From NCBI GenBank assembly GCA_005882415.1, contig VBAE01000223.1, positions 15,283-26,059 on the forward strand: a stretch of DNA of 10,777 nt, written 5' to 3'. How positions within the stretch are numbered: the stretch's first letter is position 1; every line of letters starts with the position of its first letter. The position numbers and the translations under genes are program-made. The DNA comes from Alphaproteobacteria bacterium. GTDB lineage: Bacteria; Pseudomonadota; Alphaproteobacteria; Sphingomonadales; Sphingomonadaceae. The notes beneath the pieces are model-generated. The model was not told the DNA's origin. It ran no database searches and saw only the letters and a program-made list of their open reading frames with translations. This document shows, piece by piece, positions 1 to 6,685 of the stretch.

Positions 1-199
1 GCTCGTAGACGAGGTCGGAGGTTTCGGGCCGGGCGGGGCTGGCGTCCTGGACCGGAGCCGAAGCCTCGGCGGCGGGCGCGGTCTCGGCGGGGCGGAGGAT
101 CGGCTGCTGCTCATGGCCGGTACGCCGGCCGAGCACCGAATAGAGCCGAAGCCCTACGAACAGCGCCACCATTGCCAGCAATACGATCCCAACGGTCAC
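1..199 (-). CDS. Tim44-domain inner-membrane protein (TimA-like), N-terminal part
   Basis: Only the first 66 codons are in the window; the gene runs off the left edge. The reading starts at GTG 199-197, preceded by a GGAGAG ribosome site about 6 bases upstream, and gives MTVGIVLLAMVALFVGLRLY followed by SVLGRRTGHEQQP. One N-terminal membrane segment (about residues 3-18) followed by a short SVLGRRTGHE-type motif and then an Ala/Pro/Glu-rich linker is the typical start of alphaproteobacterial Tim44-domain proteins. These are membrane-anchored and related to the mitochondrial import-motor subunit. The Tim44 domain itself would lie outside the window. The gene is divergent from secB, an arrangement I recall as common in sphingomonads, which supports the call. 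The exact role in these bacteria is not settled, so no gene symbol is given. Confidence 0.75.
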   Translation of the reverse strand, partial: MTVGIVLLAMVALFVGLRLYSVLGRRTGHEQQPILRPAETAPAAEASAPVQDASPARPETSDLVYE

Positions 200-335
200 G
201 CCAACTCTCCAGTCACAAGCCTTGAGGACCTACATAGGCTCAGGGCGCCGCGGATTCAAATGCCGCAGGGCCCGGAAAGGTCCGCCGCCATGTTGCACGG
301 CCCTGCGCCTCCTGCTACCCGCCGCTGCGAACATG

Positions 336-354
336 GGCCGCTCAGGCGGCCTTT
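336..354 (+). terminator. Terminator-like hairpin just upstream of secB
   Basis: GGCCGC (336-341), loop TCAG, GCGGCC (346-351), then TTTCTC. This is a 6-bp perfect G/C stem with a short T tail, ending 33 bases before the secB ATG. It could be a weak terminator, for example one that ends plus-strand transcription entering the timA-secB gap, or a structure in the secB leader. The T tract is short, so termination strength is doubtful. I see no convincing promoter pair in the rest of the 200-387 gap. Confidence 0.35.
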
Positions 355-387
355 CTCAATCAGATACAAGATCGAAGGGCGAGCGAC

Positions 388-911
388 ATGGCCGAAGAAA
401 CGGGCGCGACCAACGAAGCCGAGCAGCAGCAGCCGAACGGCGCGGACTCGATGCCGCAGGTCGGAGTCATCTCCCAATATGTGAAGGACTCTCGTTCGAG
501 AATCCGAACGCGCCGGCGGTCTACCAGTGGCAGGGCCAGCCGCAGATGGACGTCGAGTTCAACATCGGCGCCCAGACGCTGGGCGAAGGCGTCCATGAGG
601 TCGCTCTCAAGATCGACGTCACGGCGCGCACCGAGGACCAGACCGCCTTCCAGCTCGAGCTGCTTTATGCCGGCCTGTTCGCGCTTCGCAACATCCCCGA
701 GGACCAACTCCAGCCGTTCCTCCTGGCGGAAGCGCCGCGCCTGCTTTTCCCGTTCGCCCGCCAGATCGTGGCGCAGGCGGTGCAGGACGGCGGCTTCCCG
801 CCGCTGCTGCTCGAGCCGATCGATTTCGGCGGCCTCTACCTCCAGCAGCTTGCCCAGCAGCAGGCGCAGGCGAGCGGCGGCACGGTCGGCGAGATCACCG
901 GCCAGGCCTGA
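388..911 (+). pseudogene. secB: secB, protein-export chaperone, broken by a 1-base frameshift
   Basis: SecB is a cytosolic tetrameric chaperone that keeps preproteins unfolded and delivers them to SecA. The ATG at 388 (GAAGGG ribosome site about 8 bases upstream) gives MAEETGATNEAEQQQPNGAD and continues to QVGVISQYVKD. At codon GAC 487-489 the frame fails. The family sequence LSFENPNAP resumes in the frame of codon CTC 489-491 and runs through YQWQGQPQMDVEFNIG to LPFARQIVAQ-like and PPLLLEPIDF segments, ending at TGA 909-911. Restoring one C beside position 489 gives a complete SecB of about 174 residues, a normal alphaproteobacterial length. There is no classic slippery heptamer at the site, so programmed shifting is unlikely. 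The unshifted frame has no stop and stays open into murJ. A real null mutation or a sequencing error fits equally well from sequence alone. The call of the family is secure. Confidence 0.88.
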
Positions 912-945
912 TTTTCCAAACGCAGGCACAGGCGGCGCACGCCAT

Positions 946-2505
946 ATGAACCTCCTGATGGCGACCGGCACGATCGGCGGACTGACCATGGTCAGCCGAA
1001 TCGCCGGCTTCGCGCGCGAAATGCTGATGTCGCGCATCATGGGGGCGAGCGCCGCGGCCGACGCCTTCTTCGTCGCCTTCCGCCTGCCCAACACCTTCCG
1101 CCGCCTGTTCGGCGAGGGCGCCTTCTCGGCGGGCTTCGTGCCGCTTTACAGCCAGCGCCTGCACGGCGAGGGCGGCGAGACGGACGCGCGGCGCTTCTCG
1201 GAAGAGGTGCTGGCGGTGTTCCTGCCGACGCTTCTGCTCTTCACCCTGTTCTTCGAGATCATCATGCCGCTCTTCGTGGCGGCGATCTCGGGTTATCAGG
1301 GCGAGAAATTGGCGCTCGCCACCTTCCTCACCCGGATCACCTTTCCGTATCTGCTGCTGATCAGCCTGGTCTCGCTCTTCTCGGGAATCCTGAACAGCCT
1401 GACCCGCTTCACCGCGGCGGCCTTTGCCCCTGCCCTTTTGAACCTGTCGATGCTCGCCGCGATGCTGCTGGTCCGCGACGGCGGCGAGAAGACGGCGACC
1501 GCGCTTGCCATCGGCGTTACGGTGGGCGGGGTGATCCAGCTCGCTTTGCTGATCGCCGCGTGCCGGCGGGCGGGGGTGTCGCTGAAGCTCAGGCGGCCGA
1601 GAATGACTCCGGGGGTTCGGCAGTTCGTCCGGGTGGTGGTGCCCGCGACTTTGGGCGCCGGCGTCTACCAGATCAGCGCCTTCATCGACACATTCTTCCT
1701 CGCCCGGATCGGCACCGGCGCGATGAGCTATTTCAACTATGCGGATCGGCTGAACCAGCTTCCTTTGGGCGTCATTGGGGCGGCGCTCGGCACTGCAATC
1801 CTCCCCCAGGTCAGCCGCCATGTCGGCGCCGGCGAACCTGACAAGGCCGCGCGCGTGCAGGGCGAGGCGGCGGAGCTTGCCATGCTGCTCTGCCTTCCGG
1901 CCGCGCTTGCGCTGTGCGTCGCATCGGGTCCGCTGATTGGCGCGATGTTCCAGGGCGGCCATTTCAGCGCCGAGGATTCGCGGATTACCGCGATGGTGCT
2001 GAGCATCATCGTCCTCGGCCTTCCCGCCTATGTGCTGGTCAAGGTTCTGACCCCCGGCTTCTACTCGCGCCAGGACACGGCGACCCCGGTCAAGACCGCC
2101 GGCGTGGTGCTGGTCGCGAACGTGGTGCTGAATTTCGTGCTGATCCCGCCCTTCGGCATCGCCGGCCTCGCAGCCGCGATCGCGATCGCGAGCTGGCTCA
2201 ACTGCATCATCCTCTACGTCATCCTGCACAGGCGGCGCCATTTCCGGATCGAGGGCTGGCTTGCCAGCCGGATCGTTCGGCAGCTGATCGCAGGCGCGGC
2301 GATGGTGGCGGCTTTGATCGCGGTCAGGATGCTGCTCGGCGGCTGGTTCACCGGCGGAGTCGGGCGGCGGATGATTGGAGTGGCGGCGATTGTCGGGACG
2401 GGGATGGCGGTCTATTTTCCGGTCGCCTGGCTGCTCGGCGGGCTCGACAAGGACGCGTTCAAGGCGCTGCTGAGGCGCAAGAGGCCCGGATCCGATGCCG
2501 TCTGA
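946..2505 (+). CDS. murJ: MurJ lipid II flippase
   Basis: This 519-residue, very hydrophobic protein matches the MurJ/MviN family (MOP superfamily), which moves lipid II across the inner membrane for peptidoglycan synthesis. The start MNLLMATGTIGGLTMVSR is the usual family beginning. R18, R24 and R52 line up with arginines important in E. coli MurJ, and the segment DAFFVAFRLPNTFRRLF-GEGAF (about residues 39-60) is the family's strongest N-terminal motif. About 14 membrane segments are expected and hydrophobic stretches run throughout. Its length is close to that of the E. coli protein (about 511), so it looks intact. ATG 946 is chosen by homology; its ribosome site is weak. It lies 34 bases after secB and overlaps the possible upstream trpS start at 2495, so a secB-murJ-trpS operon is likely. 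The same frame is open upstream to 388 only because secB is shifted, and that extension should not be annotated as part of MurJ. Confidence 0.95.
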   Translation: MNLLMATGTIGGLTMVSRIAGFAREMLMSRIMGASAAADAFFVAFRLPNTFRRLFGEGAFSAGFVPLYSQRLHGEGGETDARRFSEEVLAVFLPTLLLFTLFFEIIMPLFVAAISGYQGEKLALATFLTRITFPYLLLISLVSLFSGILNSLTRFTAAAFAPALLNLSMLAAMLLVRDGGEKTATALAIGVTVGGVIQLALLIAACRRAGVSLKLRRPRMTPGVRQFVRVVVPATLGAGVYQISAFIDTFFLARIGTGAMSYFNYADRLNQLPLGVIGAALGTAILPQVSRHVGAGEPDKAARVQGEAAELAMLLCLPAALALCVASGPLIGAMFQGGHFSAEDSRITAMVLSIIVLGLPAYVLVKVLTPGFYSRQDTATPVKTAGVVLVANVVLNFVLIPPFGIAGLAAAIAIASWLNCIILYVILHRRRHFRIEGWLASRIVRQLIAGAAMVAALIAVRMLLGGWFTGGVGRRMIGVAAIVGTGMAVYFPVAWLLGGLDKDAFKALLRRKRPGSDAV

Positions 2506-3429
2506 CACTCCGAAGAGAATGCGCGTCGTCTCCGGCATCCAGCCGACCGGCAACCTCCATTTGGGCAATTATCTCGGCGCGATCGTGCGCTGGGTGAAGA
2601 TGCAGGACGAGGCGGGATGGCGGCGGCCCTGATCGCCTGCGGGGTCGACCCGGAACGCTCGGTCCTGTTCAACCAGGCCCAGGTCCCCGCCCATCCCGAG
2701 CTCGCCTGGCTCCTGAACGGCACCGCCCGCATCGGCTGGCTGAACCGGATGACCCAGTTCAAGGAAAAGTCCGGGAAGAATCGCGAGGGGTCCAGCGTCG
2801 GCCTGTTCACTTACCCGGTGCTGCAGGCGGCGGACGTGCTGCTCTACCAGGCGACCCATGTGCCCGTGGGCGAGGACCAGAAGCAGCATGTCGAGCTGAT
2901 CCGCGACATCGCCGCCAAGTTCAACACCGACTACAATGTCGAGCTGTTCACCCTGCCTGAGGCGCATATCGGCGCGACGGCGGCGCGGATCATGTCGCTT
3001 CGCGACGGCAGCGCCAAGATGTCCAAGTCCGACCCGTCCGACATGAGCCGGGTCAACCTGACCGACGACAGCGACATGGTCGCGCAGAAGATTCGCAAGG
3101 CGAAGACCGACCCGGAGCCGCTTCCCGCGTCGATGGAGGAGCTGGGCGGACGGCCGGAGGCGCTGAACCTCGTCACGATCTATGCTGCCCTCTCCGACTC
3201 GGCGCCCCAGTCCGTGCTCGACCGCTTCGCCGGCCAGGGCTTCGGGGCGTTCAAGCCGGCGCTGGCCGAGCTGCTCGTCGAGACCCTCCGGCCGGTCAAG
3301 GCGCGGCTCGACGAGCTCGGCGCCCATCCGGACGAGCTCGACCGGATCCTCCAGCGTGGCTCTGAGCGGGCCGCGCAGATGGGGCGGCCGACGCTGGACG
3401 GCGCCTACCGGGCACTCGGGCTGCGCTGA
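2495..3429 (+). pseudogene. trpS: trpS, tryptophanyl-tRNA synthetase, with internal deletion and frameshift
   Basis: TrpS is the cytosolic class I enzyme that charges tRNA-Trp. Two starts are possible: ATG 2495, overlapping the murJ end, or ATG 2519, which gives the usual MRVVSGIQPTGNLHLGNYLG. The HIGH-type motif is HLGN. The 5' frame runs to MQDEAG and then stops at TGA 2630-2632. The rest of the protein begins in another frame at about 2617 (MAAALIACGVDPERS) and is intact to TGA 3427-3429, including the VPVGEDQKQH region and KMSKS at 3016-3030. Compared with E. coli TrpS, about 28-30 residues between the two halves are missing, including the conserved segment just after the HIGH region (IVDQHAIT in E. 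coli) that helps form the active site. The loss is therefore roughly 85-95 bases, with a length of 3n+1. Neither half can be a working enzyme. As trpS is normally essential, either a second copy exists or the deletion is an assembly error. Confidence 0.9.
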
Positions 3430-3503
3430 CGCATTTGCGCTGGGGGCTTTCCTTTCCCCGCCGTTACGTTCACCTTCCCTTCACCCCCGGTTCAGCCGCG
3501 GCT

Positions 3504-3532
3504 TTGTAACAAGTCCCTGTATCCACTATATT
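3504..3532 (+). promoter_or_regulatory. Sigma70-type promoter of the DUF4136 lipoprotein gene
   Basis: A -35 box TTGTAA (3504-3509) and a -10 box TATATT (3527-3532) are separated by exactly 17 bases. Each box differs from consensus at only one or two positions, and the site sits in the gap behind trpS. Transcription would start near 3539, giving a leader of about 28 bases before ATG 3568. This is the best promoter match in the window and indicates that the lipoprotein gene is transcribed independently of the secB-murJ-trpS block. Confidence 0.65.
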
Positions 3533-3567
3533 TGTCCGATATCCCTCTTTTGAGAAAGCCGCTTATC

Positions 3568-4245
3568 ATGCCTTTCTGGAAGAAATTCGCCGCTCTGTTC
3601 GCGCCCGCGATGCTGCTGATGCTCAGCGCCTGCGCGACCGGCTTCCCGGCCCAGGTCTCCCGGTTCCAGGCGCTTCCGGCGCCGCAGGGCCAGAGCTTCG
3701 TCATCCAGGCTGCCGATCCCAAGGATCGCGGCGGGCTGGAATTCTCCCATTATGCCGACCTCGTCCGCCGGCACCTGCTCGCGCAGGGCTATGCCGAGGC
3801 GCCCTCGCCGCAGGCCGCGACGCTCATCGTTTCGCTCGAATACGGCGTCGACGACGGCCGGCAGCAGGTCCGCTCGACCCCCGGCTTCGGCGGCTATGGC
3901 GGCTTCGGCTACAGCCCATGGGGTTTCCACCGGCCGTACTACTCGCGCTTCGGCTATGGCAGAGGCTTCCGCTCGCCATTCTATTATGGCTGGGACGATC
4001 CCTTCTGGGGCGCGGGCTATGACGATATCGACGTCTACACCGTCTTCACCAGCTTCCTCGACATGGACATCAAGCGCGCCGCGGACGGCCAGTCGGTGTT
4101 CGAAGGCACGGCCAAGGCCCGCTCGCGCAGCGACGACCTCCAGCTCCTGGTGCCGAATTTGGTGGAAGCGATGTTCACCGGCTTCCCCGGCAATTCGGGC
4201 GAGCAGATCCGCATCACCGTCCCCCCGCCCCCCCGGGCACGGTAA
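3568..4245 (+). CDS. DUF4136-type lipoprotein with Gly/aromatic-rich insert
   Basis: A 225-residue predicted lipoprotein. MPFWKKF is followed by a hydrophobic signal and the lipobox LSAC, with C22 as the lipidation site, so export and anchoring by the Lgt/Lsp route is expected. The body resembles DUF4136 proteins: an N-terminal part with a small alpha/beta look (FVIQAADPKDRGGLEFSHYA, residues 44-63), a TLIVSLEYGVDDGR strand (85-98), and a C-terminal half with QSVFEGTAKARS and LVPNLVEAMFTGFPG. Between them, about residues 104-151, lies a low-complexity stretch rich in Gly, Tyr, Phe and Trp. ATG 3568 is preferred over an in-frame TTG at 3532 because the TTG lies within the inferred -10 box and the signal peptide begins at 3568. 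No function is known for the family; an envelope role is all the sequence suggests. The gene has its own promoter and terminator. Confidence 0.82.
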   Translation: MPFWKKFAALFAPAMLLMLSACATGFPAQVSRFQALPAPQGQSFVIQAADPKDRGGLEFSHYADLVRRHLLAQGYAEAPSPQAATLIVSLEYGVDDGRQQVRSTPGFGGYGGFGYSPWGFHRPYYSRFGYGRGFRSPFYYGWDDPFWGAGYDDIDVYTVFTSFLDMDIKRAADGQSVFEGTAKARSRSDDLQLLVPNLVEAMFTGFPGNSGEQIRITVPPPPRAR

Positions 4246-4267
4246 CGGGGTCGAAGACACGAACGAG

Positions 4268-4297
4268 AAGAGGGCCGGGAAACCGGCCCTCTTTTTT
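4268..4297 (+). terminator. Strong intrinsic terminator after the lipoprotein gene
   Basis: Stem AAGAGGGCCGG (4268-4278), tetraloop GAAA, CCGGCCCTCTT (4283-4293), with a T run at 4292-4297. The stem has 9 perfect core pairs, extended by A-T pairs into the T tract, which is a textbook rho-independent terminator 22 bases after the stop codon. On the opposite strand the tail is poorer, so it may only partly stop transcription arriving from ydcZ. Confidence 0.93.
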
Positions 4298-4315
4298 GGC
4301 TTCCATGACCCCCAC

Positions 4316-4398
4316 CGTCATTGCGAGCGGAGCGAAGCAATCCAGTGCTGGGTCGGAGGCCCATGGATTGCTTCGTCGCTACGCTCCTCGCAATGACG
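4316..4398. repeat. REP/MITE-like imperfect inverted repeat
   Basis: The left arm (4316-4344) starts CGTCATTGCGAG and ends GAAGCAATCCA. The right arm (4364-4398) is its imperfect reverse complement, starting TGGATTGCTTCG and ending CTCGCAATGACG. The right arm carries about six extra bases in the middle, and a 19-base spacer separates the arms. From general knowledge, elements with the ends CGTCATTGCGAG...AAGCAATCCA are dispersed between genes in many bacteria. It has no coding capacity and would fold into a long hairpin in RNA. It lies between two converging genes, the usual place for such repeats. Together with the terminator it accounts for most of the 4246-4427 gap. Confidence 0.85.
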
Positions 4399-4427
4399 GC
4401 GCGTGGGGGCTCCCCGGCCTCGCCAGG

Positions 4428-4874
4428 TCACCGCCGGACGAGAAAGGCGCCGGCGACGACCAGGAGGACGCCGAGGATTCGGATGCCGCTGATTTCGACG
4501 CGCTCGATGCCGAAGGCGCCGACTCGGTCTAGGAAGAGGGCCATTGCGAGCTGGCCGGCGATGGCGACCATCAGGAAGAAGGTGACGCCGAGCCGGGGCG
4601 CGGCGAAGGCTGCGACGGCGACGAAGACGGCGCCGTAGAAGCCGCCGGTCCAGGCGTACCAGGGAAGGCTCCGCATGCCGCCGCCCGTCGGACGCACGCC
4701 CAGCGCGAGCGCGACGAGCAGCAGAGCGACGCTTCCGACGATGAAGGAGATTAGGGCGGCGTTGACCGGGGAGCCGACGCCGCGGGCGAGCATCGCGTTG
4801 GTCGGCGCCTGGAGCGCGATCAGGGTACCGCTGACGAAAGCGCCGACGAGGGCGGCAAGGGCAATCGGGTTCAT
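4428..4874 (-). CDS. YdcZ/DUF606-family small membrane protein (DMT superfamily)
   Basis: A 148-residue protein with about five membrane segments (roughly residues 4-22, 38-60, 73-92, 97-116 and 128-146). The motifs LQAPTNAMLARG, after the first segment, and AGQLAMALFLDRVGAFG (105-122) are characteristic of the YdcZ/DUF606 family, half-size members of the drug/metabolite transporter superfamily, which often work as paired or dimeric units. The substrate cannot be read from sequence. The start ATG 4874-4872 has a GGGGAAGGG ribosome site directly upstream. It lies 31 bases downstream of dnaA on the same strand, so it is probably co-transcribed with dnaA, although there is no obvious functional link. 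It looks full length. Confidence 0.85.
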   Translation of the reverse strand: MNPIALAALVGAFVSGTLIALQAPTNAMLARGVGSPVNAALISFIVGSVALLLVALALGVRPTGGGMRSLPWYAWTGGFYGAVFVAVAAFAAPRLGVTFFLMVAIAGQLAMALFLDRVGAFGIERVEISGIRILGVLLVVAGAFLVRR

Positions 4875-4905
4875 CGCCCTTCCCCCCTCCCCCCGCGGCG
4901 GCCCG

Positions 4906-6312
4906 TCAGCCTTCGAGCTGGCGGGTGAGCAGCCGGATGTCGGAATCGAGCTCCGGATCCTGCGAGCGCAGTTTCTCGATCTGGCGGACTGCGTGGATCA
5001 CCGTCGTATGGTCGCGTCCGCCGAAGCGGCGGCCGATCTCGGGCAGCGAGCGCGGGGTGAGCTGCTTCGAGAGGTACATGGCGACCTGGCGTGGCCTCGC
5101 AACTTCCCGCGCACGCCGCGCCGAGGTCATCTCGGCCTTGCGGATCCGGTAATGCTCGGAGACGCGGGTCTGGATCTCGTCGATCGAGATTCGGCGCTGG
5201 TTGGCGCGAAGGGTCGAGGCCAGCACTTCGGTGACGAAATCGAGGTCGATCACACGGTTCTGCATCGTCGCATAAGCGGCGATGCGGTTGAGCGCGCCCT
5301 CGAGCTCACGGACGTTGGAGCTGATCCGCTTGGCGAGGAACATGACCACGTCCTGCGGCACCGAGACGTCGGGGAGCGCCTCGAGCTTCTTGAGGATGAT
5401 GTTGAGGCGGAGCTCGAGATCGGCCTGGTTGATGTCGGCGACGAGGCCCCAGGACAGCCGCGAGAGGATGCGGGGCTCGATGCCGTCGAGGTCCTGCGGC
5501 GCCCGGTCCGACGAGATCACCAGCCGGCGGCCGGCCGAGATAATCTCGTTCATCGTGTGGAAGAATTCTTCCTGGGTCGATTCCTTGCCGGCGATGAACT
5601 GGACGTCGTCGATCATCAGAAGATCGGCGGCGCGGAGCTGCTGCTTGAACTGGATGGTGTCGTTGGCGCGCAGAGCGGCGACGAACTCGACCATGAACTT
5701 CTCGGCCGACATGTAGATGATCTTCGCCCGCGGGCGCAGGCGGTGGAATTCGTGGCCGATGGCGTGAAGGAGATGGGTCTTGCCGCGCCCGGTGCCGCCA
5801 TGGATGAACAGCGGGTTGAACACGACATTCTCCGCCACTGCGAGGGTGCGGGCGGCGTTGAACGCCACTTCGTTCGCCTTGCCGATGACGAAATTCTCGA
5901 ACCGGTAGCGCGGCTCCAAAGCCACGGCATAGAGGCCGGGCTTGGCCTCCTGCGGCTCCTCGCGCGGCGCGGGGATTTCGACCACAGCGGCGGTCTTGGG
6001 CGCCGCGGCGCCTACTCCGATGACGATCTGGCGGACGTCGGGCAGAGCGGCGCGCCAGGCAAGGGCGAGACGCTCCGCGAAGTGCGTCTGCACCCAATCG
6101 GCCATGAACTGGGACGGGAGCTCGAGTCGCAGCGTGCCCGACTCGGGATCGTGGGCGCCGAGCGCGATCGGACGAAGCCAGCCGTCGAAGGTCCGGGCGC
6201 CGCAATCGCGGCGGAGGCCGGCGCGAATCGCTTCCCAAGCGGCCTGCAGAGGCGCTGCGCCACCCGCGCCAACGCCTGAAGAAGCGTTTGCATTCATCGA
6301 CTTGCCAGGCAC
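4906..6312 (-). CDS. dnaA: DnaA, chromosomal replication initiator
   Basis: DnaA is the AAA+ ATPase that binds DnaA boxes and opens the origin. Residue numbers are from GTG 6312 (468 aa). Domain I covers about residues 18-97, followed by a short Ala/Pro-rich linker. The AAA+ domain begins near residue 135, with Walker A GGTGRGKT (172-179) and Walker B LLMIDDVQF (231-239). Box VII is SRLSWG and the sensor 2 helix is NVRELEGALNRI (about 333-344). Domain IV has the DNA-binding signature RPRQVAMYLSK and GGRDHTTVIHA. All regions are present, so it looks functional. The start is uncertain. GTG 6312 has the best ribosome site, AGAGGGGG with 8 bases of spacing. ATG 6297 is possible but poorly preceded, and GTG 6321 is too close to the same ribosome site. 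Arg replaces the usual Leu inside Walker A. DnaA-box-like sites upstream suggest autoregulation. Confidence 0.96.
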   Translation of the reverse strand: MPGKSMNANASSGVGAGGAAPLQAAWEAIRAGLRRDCGARTFDGWLRPIALGAHDPESGTLRLELPSQFMADWVQTHFAERLALAWRAALPDVRQIVIGVGAAAPKTAAVVEIPAPREEPQEAKPGLYAVALEPRYRFENFVIGKANEVAFNAARTLAVAENVVFNPLFIHGGTGRGKTHLLHAIGHEFHRLRPRAKIIYMSAEKFMVEFVAALRANDTIQFKQQLRAADLLMIDDVQFIAGKESTQEEFFHTMNEIISAGRRLVISSDRAPQDLDGIEPRILSRLSWGLVADINQADLELRLNIILKKLEALPDVSVPQDVVMFLAKRISSNVRELEGALNRIAAYATMQNRVIDLDFVTEVLASTLRANQRRISIDEIQTRVSEHYRIRKAEMTSARRAREVARPRQVAMYLSKQLTPRSLPEIGRRFGGRDHTTVIHAVRQIEKLRSQDPELDSDIRLLTRQLEG

Positions 6313-6554
6313 AAAACGCACCCCCTCTGTTACTTCTCGCGGCCGTCTACCGGGCCGCTTCGGACGCTATTCCACACACGGCAAAACGCCCCCCGGCGGC
6401 GCCGATCCCTGAATCGCTCTTGCAGTGTGCGTCCTTTGGGAGATTCGTCCCGCCGGAGCGACCTTTCTAGGTAGCCGGGGGCCCCTCGATCAACGCTAAA
6501 ATTACGCTTTTGTGAAAAGAAATCCGTTGACATGGATTCCCGCGGCTTTGCGTA

Positions 6555-6581
6555 GAAATGGCGGAAAACTGCCATTTCCGC
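6555..6581. repeat. Two overlapping, mutually exclusive inverted repeats
   Basis: GAAATGGC (6555-6562) is perfectly complementary to GCCATTTC (6571-6578) with an 8-base spacer. GCGGAAA (6561-6567) is perfectly complementary to TTTCCGC (6575-6581) with a 7-base spacer. The two right arms share TTTC and the left arms share GC, so only one hairpin can form at a time. The unit lies between the rpsT terminator and the inferred dnaA promoter. It could be a protein-binding site or an alternative RNA fold on either strand; nothing here decides between them. Confidence 0.55.
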
Positions 6582-6654
6582 AGTGGCGGCGGAGGTGGCA
6601 CGGGCCGCGAATCGCCGGAAGTCCTCGGCTTTCTGAAAAAGCCGTTAAAACACG

Positions 6655-6685
6655 AAAAGGCCCGCCGGATTCGCTCCGGCGAGCC
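6655..6685 (-). terminator. Intrinsic terminator of rpsT
   Basis: Read on the minus strand: GGCTCGCCGGA (6685-6675), loop GCGAA, TCCGGCGGGCC (6669-6659), then TTTT (6658-6655) and a further T run shortly after. The stem has 11 pairs including one G-T wobble, and begins 22 bases after the rpsT stop. It separates rpsT from the dnaA regulatory region. Confidence 0.9.

Noticed and set aside
225..292. Possible tRNA-like stretch with a GATTCAAATG loop upstream of secB
   Set aside because: The apparent T-arm stem has a mismatch at its closing pair and no acceptor, D or anticodon arms could be paired around it.
481..495. Programmed -1 frameshifting to make SecB
   Set aside because: A -1 slip would give the right protein, but there is no X-XXY-YYZ heptamer or obvious downstream pseudoknot, and SecB is not known to need it. 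A missing base is simpler.
895..2568. Very long antisense open frame opposite murJ (557 codons), and similar ones opposite secB, trpS, dnaA and ubiE-ubiB
   Set aside because: Translations are Arg/Ala/Gly/Asp-rich without recognisable motifs. They are expected where the sense gene prefers G/C third positions.
3430..3500. Terminator after trpS
   Set aside because: Only a weak GGGG/CCCC pairing around a pyrimidine-rich loop and no T run. Not enough to call.
4675..6279. 534-codon plus-strand open frame opposite dnaA
   Set aside because: It mirrors the complete dnaA gene, shows no domain, and has no sensible ribosome site. It is a GC-driven shadow frame.
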